A program made the translations under genes and the position numbers. A DNA stretch of 64,000 bases from Vulcanimicrobium alpinum (lineage in GTDB: Bacteria > Vulcanimicrobiota > Vulcanimicrobiia > Vulcanimicrobiales > Vulcanimicrobiaceae): positions 1,426,001-1,490,000 of the forward strand of contig NZ_AP025523.1 of assembly GCF_027923555.1 (NCBI RefSeq), read 5' to 3'. Under the pieces are notes generated by a model. It worked only from the letters and a program-made list of their open reading frames with translations. It had not been told where the DNA came from and ran no database searches. Positions 31,662-40,283 of this stretch are shown here, one piece after another. How positions within the stretch are numbered: the first letter of the stretch is position 1; each line of letters begins with the position of its first letter.

Positions 31662-33332
31662 TTGATCGCTCGACGCGTGTACGGTTTCGTTCGCGCGGCC
31701 TCGCTGTTTGCGGCGACGGCTTTGTTTGCCGTGTCCGGTCGCGAGGCGATTCGTGCCCTGCAAGGCGACGGCGGAGCGTTCGTGATCGCCGCGCTGATAG
31801 CGGCGATCGTGCTCGGGCTGCTCCGTGCGCCGGCGGCGCATTTCGAACGCAGCGTGCGCCCGACGCCGGCGAGCGATCGCGTCGGTCTGCTCGTCCCGGT
31901 GTTGCTCGCCGTGCTCGTTACCGACGGCTGGGTGTGGGCCGCCCTCTGCAACGTCGCCGCATACCTCGTGCGTCCGACGCGCCGCCGCAGTTCGCTGCGC
32001 GAACGGATCTTCGGGGCCGCGCTGCGCGTCCCGGCGTGGTATGCCGGGTCGTTGGCGGCGGCCCCTCTGCACGACGCCGCGCTGGCGCGCGGAGCCGCGC
32101 CGTTCCTGATGTTTGTCGCGATCGCAACCGTCTACGTGCTGCTCTCGGATCTGCTCTGGGTCGACCCGCTGACGGCGGCGCGCCAGAGCCGCTCGCTCGC
32201 GCGGGTGTGGAACCGCCACCTCGCCGATCGCGGAACGATGCTCACTGTGCTGGCCGAAGCGGGCTGGGCGTACGTGATCGTGCGCGTCACGCTGACGGAT
32301 GGCGCGGCGCTCGGTGCGGCGACCTTGGCGCCGCTGCTCGTCCTCGCGGTTGTCCTGGTGCGGTTCGCGCGCCTCAACGCGCGGCTGCACCGGCTCGCGC
32401 TCTCGCGCGAAGCCGTCGATGCGATGCTGCGCGCGAGCGATCCGCAGCCGCAGATGCGCTCGCTGCTCGAGAGCGTCGATCCGCGGATCACCCGTGAGTC
32501 GGTGGAGATCGCCGCCTACGGGCGCGGCGGCGCGGACCGCTGGTCACGCGTCGTGCGCTTCGGGCCGCCGGTCGCCGAATCGCTCGAACGTCACGGCTTG
32601 CGCGTGCTGCTCGAACTGCAGGTTACCGGGGAAGACCGCGCCGACGAGACGCACGATGACGGGATCGTGAGCGGTTATGCGGCGCGCGACGTGCACGGCA
32701 GGCTGCGCGGCGCACTCCTCGTCTATCGCGCGCACGGTGGCCAGGCCCATGCGGAGCCGCGCGAACTCGCGCGGGCCGCACTCGAATTAGGCCCGCTGCT
32801 CGGAGAGTACGGCGCGATCGCGGCGACGCACAGCGCGGCGACGATCGACACGCTGACTGGGCTGCCGAACCGGCGCGGCGTGACGCGCTCGTTCGAGGAG
32901 GCGATGGAATACGTACGCGCCGGCGGCACGTACGCGGTGCTGCTGCTCGACGTCGATCACTTCAAATCGATCAACGACCTGCTCGGACATCAGACCGGCG
33001 ACCGCGCGCTCGCGCAGATCGGACGGATCATCGCCGACAACCTGCGCGGCGTCGACGTCGCGGGGCGATTCGGCGGCGAGGAGTTTCTGGTGTTGCTGCG
33101 CGACGCGGCGCGCGAGCGTGCGATGCACGTCGCCGAACGGCTGCGCTCCGCGATCGAGAGCGGCGGGATCACCTACTCCGATGGGAAGCCGGTCACCGTC
33201 TCGATCGGCGTCGCATACGCCCGCTCGGTCGACGGGACCGCCGACGTCGTCGAGCGCGCGGACCGCGCGCTCTATCGCGCGAAGAACGCCGGGCGCAATC
33301 GTGTCGTCGAGTCGCCTCTGGTCGCCGTATGA
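31662..33332 (+). CDS. Membrane diguanylate cyclase (GGDEF)
   Basis: A 556-residue protein. Several hydrophobic segments occupy residues 1-250, a less conserved cytosolic linker follows, and a GGDEF domain fills about 390-550. The active site is GGEEF in RFGGEEFLVLL. RGVD five residues before it matches the RxxD inhibitory site, so product inhibition by c-di-GMP is expected. Metal-binding LLLDVDHFKSIND is intact. TTG 31662 follows GGAAGGAG. It overlaps the next gene by ATGA. Confidence 0.88.
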   Translation: MIARRVYGFVRAASLFAATALFAVSGREAIRALQGDGGAFVIAALIAAIVLGLLRAPAAHFERSVRPTPASDRVGLLVPVLLAVLVTDGWVWAALCNVAAYLVRPTRRRSSLRERIFGAALRVPAWYAGSLAAAPLHDAALARGAAPFLMFVAIATVYVLLSDLLWVDPLTAARQSRSLARVWNRHLADRGTMLTVLAEAGWAYVIVRVTLTDGAALGAATLAPLLVLAVVLVRFARLNARLHRLALSREAVDAMLRASDPQPQMRSLLESVDPRITRESVEIAAYGRGGADRWSRVVRFGPPVAESLERHGLRVLLELQVTGEDRADETHDDGIVSGYAARDVHGRLRGALLVYRAHGGQAHAEPRELARAALELGPLLGEYGAIAATHSAATIDTLTGLPNRRGVTRSFEEAMEYVRAGGTYAVLLLDVDHFKSINDLLGHQTGDRALAQIGRIIADNLRGVDVAGRFGGEEFLVLLRDAARERAMHVAERLRSAIESGGITYSDGKPVTVSIGVAYARSVDGTADVVERADRALYRAKNAGRNRVVESPLVAV

Positions 33333-33712
33333 GCATGCAAGAAGAAGATCCGATCGTCGAATCGCCGAGTTCCATCTACGTCATCGTACAGCTGACGCCG
33401 ACGGAGCGCTGGAGCGCGCTGCCCCGCGAAGAGCGAACGCGTTGGGTGGAAGACCGCTTCGCCCAGCTCTCCGAGTCATTTGCCGGGGATCGAAGCGGAC
33501 CGCTCTGGTCGCAGATCACCGAGATGCACACGACGCGCGGTATCGAGCGCAGCATCGTCATGCTGTGGCGCATCGCCGACGACGCCGCGTTGAGCGGTCT
33601 GGGTGACGTTCTGCAGCGCGACGACGTGAGCGCCTACTTCGGCGTCGCCACGATCGGCGGATTTCGCGCCGACGATCGCGCCGCGATCGCCGCGCCGCTG
33701 ATCGACGTGTGA
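33329..33712 (+). CDS. Small protein of unknown function, possibly darcynin-like
   Basis: A 127-residue soluble protein beginning with an ATGA overlap on the GGDEF gene. IYVIVQLTPTERWSALPREE resembles the opening of darcynin-type proteins, and the rest forms a plausible ferredoxin-like alpha/beta fold. No catalytic motif is seen. Coupling to a diguanylate cyclase suggests a signalling or accessory role, but there is no direct evidence. Confidence 0.55.
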   Translation: MSMQEEDPIVESPSSIYVIVQLTPTERWSALPREERTRWVEDRFAQLSESFAGDRSGPLWSQITEMHTTRGIERSIVMLWRIADDAALSGLGDVLQRDDVSAYFGVATIGGFRADDRAAIAAPLIDV

Positions 33713-33734
33713 CTGCTGCGGACGCGAAGTCGCG

Positions 33735-33926
33735 TCATTCTCGTTCGACGGTTTCGACGAGCGCATCGCCGTCGGCGTCGACGACGATCGCGAACACCAG
33801 CGGGCGGCAGCACACCGGGCAGTCCTCGACCAGCGTTTGGCGGCGCCCCGCAGTCGGGTCGACCCCGACGGCGTTGATCTCGCCGCAGCTCGGACAGGCG
33901 TAGGTTGCGTCGCTCTCGAGGGGCAC
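33735..33926 (-). CDS. CPXCG-motif cysteine-rich zinc-ribbon protein
   Basis: A 63-residue protein with YACPSCGEIN near the N-terminus and VEDCPVCCRPLVF in the middle, the two knuckles of the CPXCG cysteine-rich family. Length and spacing match the family. Its role is not known. It lies 4 bases downstream of the crcB-type gene in the same direction. Confidence 0.78.
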   Translation of the reverse strand: MPLESDATYACPSCGEINAVGVDPTAGRRQTLVEDCPVCCRPLVFAIVVDADGDALVETVERE

Positions 33927-33930
33927 GGCG

Positions 33931-34325
33931 TCAGGCGTGCGGCGCGAGCAGCCGCGCCGCGACCGTGCCGGCGTACGCGGCGGCGAAACCGAGCGCCACG
34001 CTTCCCGCCGCGTAGGCCGTCGCCAAGCCGGCCGAGCCGTCGCGCGCGAGCGTCAGCGCTTCGAGCGAGAAGGTCGAAAAGGTGGTGAAGCCGCCGAGGA
34101 TCCCGGTCGCGACGAACAGCCGGACGTCGGCGTGACGCCCAGGACGCCGCCGGCGCCCCACTCGGCGATCGCGCCGATCGCGAACGAACCGGCGACATTG
34201 ACGAGCAGGGTCCCCCACGGAAAGCTCACCCCGAACCGCTGGGCGGCGAGGACGATCGCAGCCCAGCGCAGCACCGAACCGATCGCTCCGCCCAGGGCGA
34301 CCCAGCCCGCCGCTTGCCACGTCAC
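33931..34325 (-). pseudogene. crcB: CrcB fluoride channel gene interrupted by a frameshift
   Basis: From GTG 34325 the frame encodes VALGGAIGSVLRWAAIVLAA and GTLLVNVAGSFAIGA, the N-terminal half of CrcB/Fluc. Near 34125-34140 the frame must shift by one to continue with ADVRLFVATGILGGFTTFST and end at 33931. Both halves keep family motifs (GGAIGS, GTLLVN, GGFTTFSTFS), so a single indel has occurred recently, or the sequence has an error. GTGA overlap with the DUF190 gene supports a real operon. Confidence 0.82.
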
Positions 34326-34687
34326 GGCGCAGGTGCGCTCGGGGAGAGCGCGACGACCTCGACGTCCTGAAGCGTGACCAGGCCCTCGCGGACCAACGCG
34401 CGCACCGCCGGGAGGACCGCGGCGATCCGCTCCGGCGTATCGACGGCCTCGACCACCATCGGCAGATCGCTGCTCAAGTCGAGGATCCGCGCGGCGTGGA
34501 CGGTCGCGTGACCGCCGTACCCCTCGACCCCACGTAGCACGGTGGCGCCGGCGATTCCGGCGCCCTTGAGGCATTCGACGAGGGCGGCGTAGAGCGGGCG
34601 ATGGCCGGCGCGGTCGGCCTCGCCGATCACGACGCGCAGCAGCTTGGCCGGTCCGGCAAGGGGCACGCGCGCTGCTTCGGTGGACAC
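34322..34687 (-). CDS. DUF190-domain protein
   Basis: A 121-residue protein. LLRVVIGEADRAGHRPLYAA and GAGIAGATVLRGVEGYGGHA are the hallmark segments of DUF190, often encoded beside crcB, as here. The family has a PII-like ferredoxin fold and is thought to help fluoride resistance. GTG 34687 is chosen; upstream sequence is not conserved. I see no fluoride riboswitch upstream. Confidence 0.82.
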   Translation of the reverse strand: MSTEAARVPLAGPAKLLRVVIGEADRAGHRPLYAALVECLKGAGIAGATVLRGVEGYGGHATVHAARILDLSSDLPMVVEAVDTPERIAAVLPAVRALVREGLVTLQDVEVVALSPSAPAP

Positions 34688-34709
34688 AAGGCCGACCCTG
34701 TGATAAACT
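34681..34709 (+). promoter_or_regulatory. Putative promoter of rpmG-trpT-secE-nusG
   Basis: TGGACA (34681-34686), a 17-bp spacer and TAAACT (34704-34709) form a sigma-70-type promoter about 75 bases before the rpmG ATG. It overlaps the start of the divergent DUF190 gene. Confidence 0.5.
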
Positions 34710-34784
34710 CCATATTCGGAACGGACCCCGCGTCCGTTTTCTTCATGTTTCCCGGCGTCCCGGAGCCCACCCGAGAACACCACG

Positions 34785-34949
34785 ATGGCGAAAAAAGAGA
34801 CCCGCGTAATGGTGACGATGGCCTGCACCGAGTGCAAGCGTCGCAACTACAACACGTTCAAGAACAAGCAGAAGACCAGCGACCGGCTCGAGTTGAGCAA
34901 GTACTGCCGCTGGTGCCGCTGCCACCGCGCCCACCGCGAAACAAAGTAG
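34785..34949 (+). CDS. rpmG: Ribosomal protein L33
   Basis: A 54-residue protein, [20 protein letters not shown] at the start and [15 protein letters not shown] at the end, with the C-x2-C pairs of the zinc-binding form of L33. Length matches the family. It lies just before tRNA-Trp and secE, the usual rpmG-trpT-secE-nusG order. Confidence 0.95.
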   Translation: MAKKETRVMVTMACTECKRRNYNTFKNKQKTSDRLELSKYCRWCRCHRAHRETK

Positions 34950-34967
34950 TTCTTTTCTCCGCAATTG

Positions 34968-35048
34968 CCGAAAATCGTCTCGACAATTTCCGAACACCGC
35001 AAAATTCGTCTTGACGATTTTCGGTACGGCTTCCGCAAAGCGGAAGCC
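34968..35048 (+). repeat. Structured intergenic inverted repeats between rpmG and tRNA-Trp
   Basis: CCGAAAATCGTC (34968-34979) pairs perfectly with GACGATTTTCGG (35013-35024) across 33 bases. Immediately after, GGCTTCCGC (35028-35036) pairs with GCGGAAGCC (35040-35048) across AAA. The second hairpin ends 3 bases before the tRNA. They could be processing or attenuation structures; no U-run follows. Confidence 0.7.
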
Positions 35049-35051
35049 CAT

Positions 35052-35127
35052 AGGGCGGTAGCTCAATTGGTAGAGTTGCGGTCTCCAAAACCGTCGGTTG
35101 CAGGTTCGAGTCCTGTCCGCCCTGCCA
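35052..35127 (+). tRNA. tRNA-Trp(CCA)
   Basis: Acceptor AGGGCGG/CCGCCCT, D arm AGCTCAATTGGTAGAGT, anticodon stem GCGGT/ACCGT around CTCCAAA (anticodon CCA), T arm GCAGG-TTCGAGT-CCTGT, discriminator G and encoded CCA. Position before secE matches the conserved trpT. Confidence 0.96.
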
Positions 35128-35149
35128 CATTTCTGCGGTACAAGGTAGT

Positions 35150-35452
35150 ATGAAGTCCAACCCTCGACCCGGTACTCCCGCACAAACGGGCGCAAGCCGC
35201 ACCCCGGCCGGCCGGCCCGCGGCGACCCGAGCCACGACGCCCGCGCAGCGCGCGGCGGCGAACGTGCGCACGCAGGATTTCGTGCGCGGCGTGATCGCCG
35301 AGATGAAGCGCGTGACGTGGCCTTCTCGCGACGAGTGGGTCAGCGCGACGCTGCTGACGATCGCGCTGGTCGTGGGCGTCGGCTTGTTTACGGCCGGCTG
35401 CGATTGGCTCTTCGGCGTGATCTTCGGTTGGCTGACCGGAGGATCGCGTTGA
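35150..35452 (+). CDS. secE: Preprotein translocase subunit SecE
   Basis: A 100-residue protein with a Pro/Ala/Thr-rich N-terminus, the SecE signature GVIAEMKRVTWPSRDEW and one membrane helix (about 70-92). It is part of the SecYEG channel. It is longer at the N-terminus than the minimal single-helix form. Its stop overlaps the nusG ATG by one base (TGATG). Confidence 0.93.
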   Translation: MKSNPRPGTPAQTGASRTPAGRPAATRATTPAQRAAANVRTQDFVRGVIAEMKRVTWPSRDEWVSATLLTIALVVGVGLFTAGCDWLFGVIFGWLTGGSR

Positions 35453-36063
35453 TGGATCAGGATCAAGCATCGGCGCTCGTCACCGAAGACGAGTCCGTGC
35501 CCGCGGCGCCCGCACAGAAGAAGCAGGACGATCGCAAGAAGTGGTACGTGATCCACACGTACTCGGGTTACGAGAACAAGGTCAAAGCCAACCTCGAGCG
35601 CCGCATCCACTCGATGAACATGCAGGACAAGATCTTCCGCGTGCTCGTCCCGATGGAGGACGAGGTCGAGTTCAAAGACGGCAAGCGCAAGATCACGCCG
35701 AAGAAAGTCTTTCCGGGCTACGTGCTCGTCGAGATGGACATGGACGACGGATCGTGGTACGTCGTGCGCAACACGTCCGGCGTCACCGGGTTCGTCGGCT
35801 CGCCGGGTTCCGGTGAGAAACCGGTCCCTCTGCAAGAAAAAGAAGTGAAGACGATCCTCAAGCAGATGGGCATCGAGACGCCCAAGCTCAAGATCGACTT
35901 TGCGAAAGGCGATCGCATCAAGGTCACCTCGGGCCCGTTCTTCGATTTCACCGGAATCGTCGACGACATCCAGCCCGAAAAAGAAAAGGTGCGCGCGCTC
36001 ATCTCGATCTTCGGCCGCGAGACGCCGGTCGAACTCGAGTTCTATCAGATCGAAAAGGTCTAA
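35452..36063 (+). CDS. nusG: Transcription termination/antitermination factor NusG
   Basis: A 203-residue protein with a polar N-terminal extension of about 28 residues, the NGN domain (WYVIHTYSGYENKVKANLER, then VFPGYVLVEMDMDD) and a C-terminal KOW domain (GDRIKVTSGPFFDFTGIVDD). It binds RNA polymerase and couples to ribosomal S10 or Rho. Normally rplK follows at once, but here two minus-strand genes and an S1 gene intervene. Its TAA stop interlocks with the convergent gene's TAG. Confidence 0.95.
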   Translation: MDQDQASALVTEDESVPAAPAQKKQDDRKKWYVIHTYSGYENKVKANLERRIHSMNMQDKIFRVLVPMEDEVEFKDGKRKITPKKVFPGYVLVEMDMDDGSWYVVRNTSGVTGFVGSPGSGEKPVPLQEKEVKTILKQMGIETPKLKIDFAKGDRIKVTSGPFFDFTGIVDDIQPEKEKVRALISIFGRETPVELEFYQIEKV

Positions 36064-36503
36064 GCACCGCCGACGAGGGCCGCATGGATGCCGGCCCAGT
36101 CGTCGAGGTCGTTGAGCCGGACGGCCTTCGTGTAGGCGGGGTCATCCAGGCCGAAGCGCGCGCGCCGCTCGGAGAGCATCGGTTCGGGAAGATCGGCGCT
36201 GCTCACGCGCGCGTTGACGGCGGCGATCGCCTCGGGCGTCAGGTTCGCCGCGTTCGCGCGCACCCACGCTTCGAGCGCGAGATAGTCGGGCAGTGCGGTT
36301 TCGATGTACGCGATGAACGCGTCGCGGTCGATCCCGAGCGTCGAGGTCGTAAACTCGTCGAAACCGCCGACGCCGTGGCGGTAGCCTTCCGGGAGCACGC
36401 CTCGCGCGTGCAGCAGAATCTTCAGCCACAGGCGCGGCAGATGCATCACGCCCAGCGGGCCGGTGACGCTCGAACTCAGCACGGGAACCAGCGGTCGCTG
36501 CAT
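36060..36503 (-). CDS. DUF5069-domain protein
   Basis: A 147-residue soluble protein. LPRLWLKILLHARGVLPEGY and FDEFTTSTLGIDRDAFIAYI match DUF5069, a small helical family of unknown function. ATG 36503 is the start. It is convergent with nusG with interlocked stops, and 47 bases downstream of the Nramp-type transporter in the same direction. Confidence 0.72.
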   Translation of the reverse strand: MQRPLVPVLSSSVTGPLGVMHLPRLWLKILLHARGVLPEGYRHGVGGFDEFTTSTLGIDRDAFIAYIETALPDYLALEAWVRANAANLTPEAIAAVNARVSSADLPEPMLSERRARFGLDDPAYTKAVRLNDLDDWAGIHAALVGGA

Positions 36504-36550
36504 GCCGCCGGATTCGTCCGGCGCGACCGCGTCCCTCGCTCCGGGTTCGC

Positions 36551-37822
36551 TCAGGAACCGCCTTGCCCGGTGAGCGTTTGAAACAAATAGATCCCCGTCG
36601 CGGCGGTGACAATCGCCGTGACGCTCCAGCCGGCGGCCGCGAGCCACGGTCCGATGCGGCGCTGGTGCATGACGTTGCGGCTGCGCCCGACGAGCAGCAT
36701 CAGCGCCATCGTCAACGGCGTCGCGATCCCGCCGGCGATCCCGCTGAAGTACAGCAGCTTGATCGGCGGCACGCCGGCCAGCCCGATCGCGACGGCGGCG
36801 GCGACGCATGCCGAGAGCACGAGATAAAACTTGCGCGCGTGCGTGAACGTCGCGTCGAGGCTGTGCCGCCAACCGAACATCTCGCTTGCGACGTACGCGC
36901 TGGTCCCGGCGATTACCGGGATCGCGATCAGCGCCGAACCCAGCAGGCCGACGGCGAAGACGAGCGAGGCGTAGCGGCCGGCGACCGGCGCGAGCGCCTG
37001 CGCCGCCTGTTCGGCCGTCTCGACCGAGCGATGGTGAACGCCGAGCGTCACGCCCGTCGCGATCAGGATGAACCAGAACGTGAGTCCGGCGACGACGATT
37101 CCGAGCGCGGCGTCGACCTGCACCAGCCCCAAGCGCCGCAGCGCCGGCTTTTCTTCGCTTTGTTCGATCGTCTCCCACACGTACGCGTACGCGGTGAGCG
37201 TCGTGCCCAGCAGCGCGAGCGCACCCGAAACGGTCGCCGCGCGAAAGTCGAAGTGCGGCACGAACGAATGGTACAGCACGTCGCCCCAGTTCGGGCGCGC
37301 GAGAAACGCCGCCGCGACGTACGTCAGGAACAGCAGCGCGACGTAGCGCAGCACGCGTTCGATGCCGCGATAGTTGCCGAAGACGAGCACGCCGACGGTG
37401 AGCGCGCCGAGCGGCGCGAGCCACCAGCGGTAGTCGACGTGCGTGAGCAGCTGCAGCGCGGCGCCGCCGCCCTCGAGATCGGCGGCGAGCGTGAGAACGT
37501 TGACGATCAGCAGCGCCGCCAGCGCCAGGAGCGCCCACGCGCGGCCGAACTCGGCGCGCACGCAATCTTCCAGTCCCTTTTTCGAGACGACGCCGACCTG
37601 CGCCGCGATCGCTTGAATCACGGCGAGCATCGGGATGACGAGCAGCGTGAGCCAGCCGAGTTCGTAGGTCGTCGTCGATCCGATCACCGCCAGCGTCGCC
37701 ACCGTCGTGGGATCGTTGTCGGACGCGCCGGCGACGATCCCCGCGCCGAAGTGCTGCGGCTCATCAGCCTTCGCAGCGCGACCGCGGTGCGGAAGCGACG
37801 GTCCCCTCCTCGACCTGCTCAT
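36551..37822 (-). CDS. Nramp-type divalent metal transporter (divergent TM1 motif)
   Basis: A 423-residue membrane protein of 11 helices. TM1 reads GAGIVAGASDNDPTTVATLA: the canonical Nramp DPGN metal motif is replaced by DNDPTT. TM6 reads LALLGTTLTAYAYVWE, lacking the MPH metal methionine. These changes place it in an Nramp-related clade whose metal (Mn, Fe, Mg or other) cannot be read from sequence. ATG 37822 is chosen; a longer start at 37936 would overlap the next gene's leader. Confidence 0.8.
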   Translation of the reverse strand: MSRSRRGPSLPHRGRAAKADEPQHFGAGIVAGASDNDPTTVATLAVIGSTTTYELGWLTLLVIPMLAVIQAIAAQVGVVSKKGLEDCVRAEFGRAWALLALAALLIVNVLTLAADLEGGGAALQLLTHVDYRWWLAPLGALTVGVLVFGNYRGIERVLRYVALLFLTYVAAAFLARPNWGDVLYHSFVPHFDFRAATVSGALALLGTTLTAYAYVWETIEQSEEKPALRRLGLVQVDAALGIVVAGLTFWFILIATGVTLGVHHRSVETAEQAAQALAPVAGRYASLVFAVGLLGSALIAIPVIAGTSAYVASEMFGWRHSLDATFTHARKFYLVLSACVAAAVAIGLAGVPPIKLLYFSGIAGGIATPLTMALMLLVGRSRNVMHQRRIGPWLAAAGWSVTAIVTAATGIYLFQTLTGQGGS

Positions 37823-37925
37823 CGAACGGCTCCTACCCCGGCGACACGCCGGTGATGCGCGATCATCCTTGGTTGATCTGAGAGTCTTTCCGTACCGTGC
37901 GCGCGAAGCGAATCGTTCAGCCGCT

Positions 37926-39203
37926 ATGAACGACACCTTTCACGCCGCCGAGCGCCCCGACGCATCTTCACCGGAAGGCGCCGCAACGCCGCCCGCCGAC
38001 GACGCGCAGCCGCACGCCGGCGAGGGCGTTGCCGCGCCGGAAGCGCACGAGGTGCCCGTATCCGCTGGTACTGCGGTGAGCGAAGCGGTCGAACCGAGCG
38101 CGCCGGCGGAATCGCCGGCCGGCGCTGCAGCGCCGGAAACGGAGGCGGCGGCACTCGTCGCGACGCCGCCGGAACCCGCGTTGTCACCGGCGGAGCCGGT
38201 AACCGAAGCGCCGGCTCAAGCCCACAGTACCGAGACCGCGCCGGCGCCGGAACGGCAGAGCGTGCCGGACGCTGCCGCAGCACCGCCGCCACCCCCGAAA
38301 CCGCAACGTCCGCCGCTCACCCCGGAGCAGCAAGCGGCAAACGACGAGCGGCGCAAGCGCGCGCAGGAAGCGTGGGAACGCGTCGTCGCGGCCCACGCGA
38401 ACGGCGAGACGCTGACGGGAACCGTAACGGCCGCCGTCAAGGGCGGCCTGCTCGTCGAGGTCTCCGGGATTCGCGGCTTTCTGCCGGCCTCGCAAGTCCG
38501 CGTGCCGGCAGGGACGGCGATCGACACGCTGGTCAAATCGAAAGTGCCGCTCAAGGTGATCGACGTCGACAACGGCCGCCGCCGCATCGTCGTCTCGCAC
38601 CGGCGCGCCGAACAGGACGAACGCCGCGCGAAGCGCGCCGACCTGCTCAAATCGCTGCAGGTCGGGCAAGTGCGCGAAGGGACCGTCGTGCGGCTCGCCG
38701 ACTTCGGCGCGTTCGTCGATCTGGGCGGGATCGACGGGCTGATCCCGATGCGCGAGCTCGCCTTCGAACGCGTCGAGAAATCATCGGACGTCGTGAAAGT
38801 CGGTGAAACGCTCCCCGTCGAGGTGCTGCGCATCGAGGAGAACGGGAAGAAGATCTCGCTCTCGCGCAAGAACGCGCTCCCCGATCCGTGGCGCGATCAC
38901 GCTGCGCTGCTGCGCACGGGGACGACCGTGCCCGGCAAGGTCGTCGACAAGGAGCGCGGCCTGCAGGTGGAGATCGCGCCGGGTGTGATCGGTTCGGTGC
39001 GCGAGAGCGACGTGAACCCCGACGACTACGCGATCGGCGAAGAGGTCGAAGTCTCGATCCGGTTCGTCGACCGCGCGAAGCGGCGGATCGGCCTGACGAC
39101 CCTGCCCGGAGCGGCGGCGGTGCCCCCGCCGACCTCGAGCGGTTTCGCCCCGCTGGGGATCGAGCTCACCGCGCGGCAGAGCCAGCGCGGGAAACGCCGC
39201 TAA
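37926..39203 (+). CDS. S1-domain RNA-binding protein (ribosomal S1-like)
   Basis: A 425-residue protein. Residues 1-125 are Ala/Pro/Glu-rich and probably disordered. Three S1 OB-fold repeats follow: about 152-220 (LTGTVTAAVKGGLLVEVSGI), 240-310 (REGTVVRLADFGAFVDLGGI, then ENGKKISLSRK) and 325-390 (VPGKVVDKERGLQVEIAPG). The short repeat number and long tail resemble the abbreviated S1 proteins of many non-proteobacteria. Role in translation initiation is inferred. Convergent with the next gene, stops interlocked in CTAA. Confidence 0.85.
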   Translation: MNDTFHAAERPDASSPEGAATPPADDAQPHAGEGVAAPEAHEVPVSAGTAVSEAVEPSAPAESPAGAAAPETEAAALVATPPEPALSPAEPVTEAPAQAHSTETAPAPERQSVPDAAAAPPPPPKPQRPPLTPEQQAANDERRKRAQEAWERVVAAHANGETLTGTVTAAVKGGLLVEVSGIRGFLPASQVRVPAGTAIDTLVKSKVPLKVIDVDNGRRRIVVSHRRAEQDERRAKRADLLKSLQVGQVREGTVVRLADFGAFVDLGGIDGLIPMRELAFERVEKSSDVVKVGETLPVEVLRIEENGKKISLSRKNALPDPWRDHAALLRTGTTVPGKVVDKERGLQVEIAPGVIGSVRESDVNPDDYAIGEEVEVSIRFVDRAKRRIGLTTLPGAAAVPPPTSSGFAPLGIELTARQSQRGKRR

Positions 39204-39595
39204 GCGGCCGCGGCGGCGAGGGGTTCGAGCACGCGCTCTTCGCGTGCGACGCGCAGCAGGATCGCGTCGCAGATCGTCGTCCAGGCCGTGCCGAAGCCGG
39301 CGGTGTCCGCGACGATCGCGACCGGGTCGTTCCACCAAGCACCGAAGGCCGTAACGGCGGCGGAGAGCGCCGCGGCACCGTCCTCGCACAGCCGCGGGTT
39401 CGGATTGATCTGCGCGTCGTCGACCGAGGGGTAGCGTTCCAGCGCCGCCGAGAGCCGCGAGACGTACCAGGAGATCATCCCGGGTGCCGTGACGCCTTGC
39501 TGCAGCGTCCGCTCGATGTCGGCGCACATGGCGCGGAGCGTTGCGTGATGGGTGCGGTACGAGTCGCAGGCGTTCACCGTGGGGTCTCCTTGCAT
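39200..39595 (-). CDS. Small helical protein, hemerythrin-like in pattern
   Basis: A 131-residue all-helical protein. YRTHHATLRAMCADIERTL early and LRVAREERVLEPLA late give the H-x-x-x-H/E spacing loosely seen in hemerythrin-like four-helix bundles, but the full set of iron ligands is not convincing. No family is firmly recognised. Upstream of it the 262 bases to rplK contain only a promoter. Confidence 0.55.
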   Translation of the reverse strand: MQGDPTVNACDSYRTHHATLRAMCADIERTLQQGVTAPGMISWYVSRLSAALERYPSVDDAQINPNPRLCEDGAAALSAAVTAFGAWWNDPVAIVADTAGFGTAWTTICDAILLRVAREERVLEPLAAAAA

Positions 39596-39727
39596 CGTGA
39601 CGTGACGCGTTGTCGCGTCCTTCTCCCCGTGGTTCGGCGCCGACGGCTCGGTCGACTAGCGCGAGTGTTGGGAACCGGTAAAGGCGCCGTCAAGTGTTTG
39701 TGATCACGTACGCCCGGATCGCGCGGC

Positions 39728-39756
39728 TTGCCGGTGCCGGAGGAGCGTGGTAAGAT
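39728..39756 (+). promoter_or_regulatory. Putative rplK promoter
   Basis: TTGCCG (39728-39733), a 17-bp spacer and TAAGAT (39751-39756) form a good sigma-70-type promoter about 100 bases before rplK. No separate promoter is needed if nusG transcripts do not reach this far, which the convergent genes between them make likely. Confidence 0.6.
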
Positions 39757-39857
39757 AGCGACTTGCGCCCGGCCGACGACCCCGGCGGCGGGCTCAGTTC
39801 ATCGGGGAAGATCCGTGCGGGCCGCTTCGGCGTCCGGCATGCGTCGAAAGGGATACC

Positions 39858-40283
39858 GTGGCCAAGAAAGTTGTCGGGAAGATCGGACTCGCTCTTCCCG
39901 CCGGGAAGGCGACGCCTGCGCCGCCCGTCGGTCCTGCGTTGGGCCCCTACTCGCTCAACATCATGGACTTCTGCAAGCAGTACAACGACCGGACGAAGGC
40001 CCAAGAAGGCTTCATCATCCCGGTCGAGATCACGGTCTTCGAAGACCGCACGTTCACGTTCATCACGAAGACGCCGCCGGCGTCGTTCCTGATCAAGCGT
40101 GCGCTCGGGCTCGAGTCCGGGTCGAAAGAGCCCAACCGCAACAAGGTCGGGAAGCTGACCCGCTCGCAAGTCGCGGAGATCGCGGCGGCCAAGATGCCCG
40201 ATCTCAACGCGAACGATCCCGCTGCGGCCGCAAAGATCGTCGCCGGAACGGCGCGTTCGATGGGCGTCGAGGTGGAAGCCTGA
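39858..40283 (+). CDS. rplK: Ribosomal protein L11
   Basis: A 141-residue protein of standard length. [20 protein letters not shown] and [19 protein letters not shown] are L11 signatures; it binds 23S rRNA near the factor site. GTG 39858 follows AAAGGGA. Its stop overlaps the rplA ATG by one base. Confidence 0.97.
   Translation: MAKKVVGKIGLALPAGKATPAPPVGPALGPYSLNIMDFCKQYNDRTKAQEGFIIPVEITVFEDRTFTFITKTPPASFLIKRALGLESGSKEPNRNKVGKLTRSQVAEIAAAKMPDLNANDPAAAAKIVAGTARSMGVEVEA

Noticed and set aside
34688-34784. Fluoride riboswitch upstream of DUF190-crcB
   Set aside because: The minus-strand leader lacks the conserved GATGG/CTGATG blocks of the crcB motif as far as I can read.
36563-37855. Long plus-strand open frame
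   Set aside because: Shadow of the Nramp-type gene; composition dominated by Arg, Asp and Glu with no recognisable fold.
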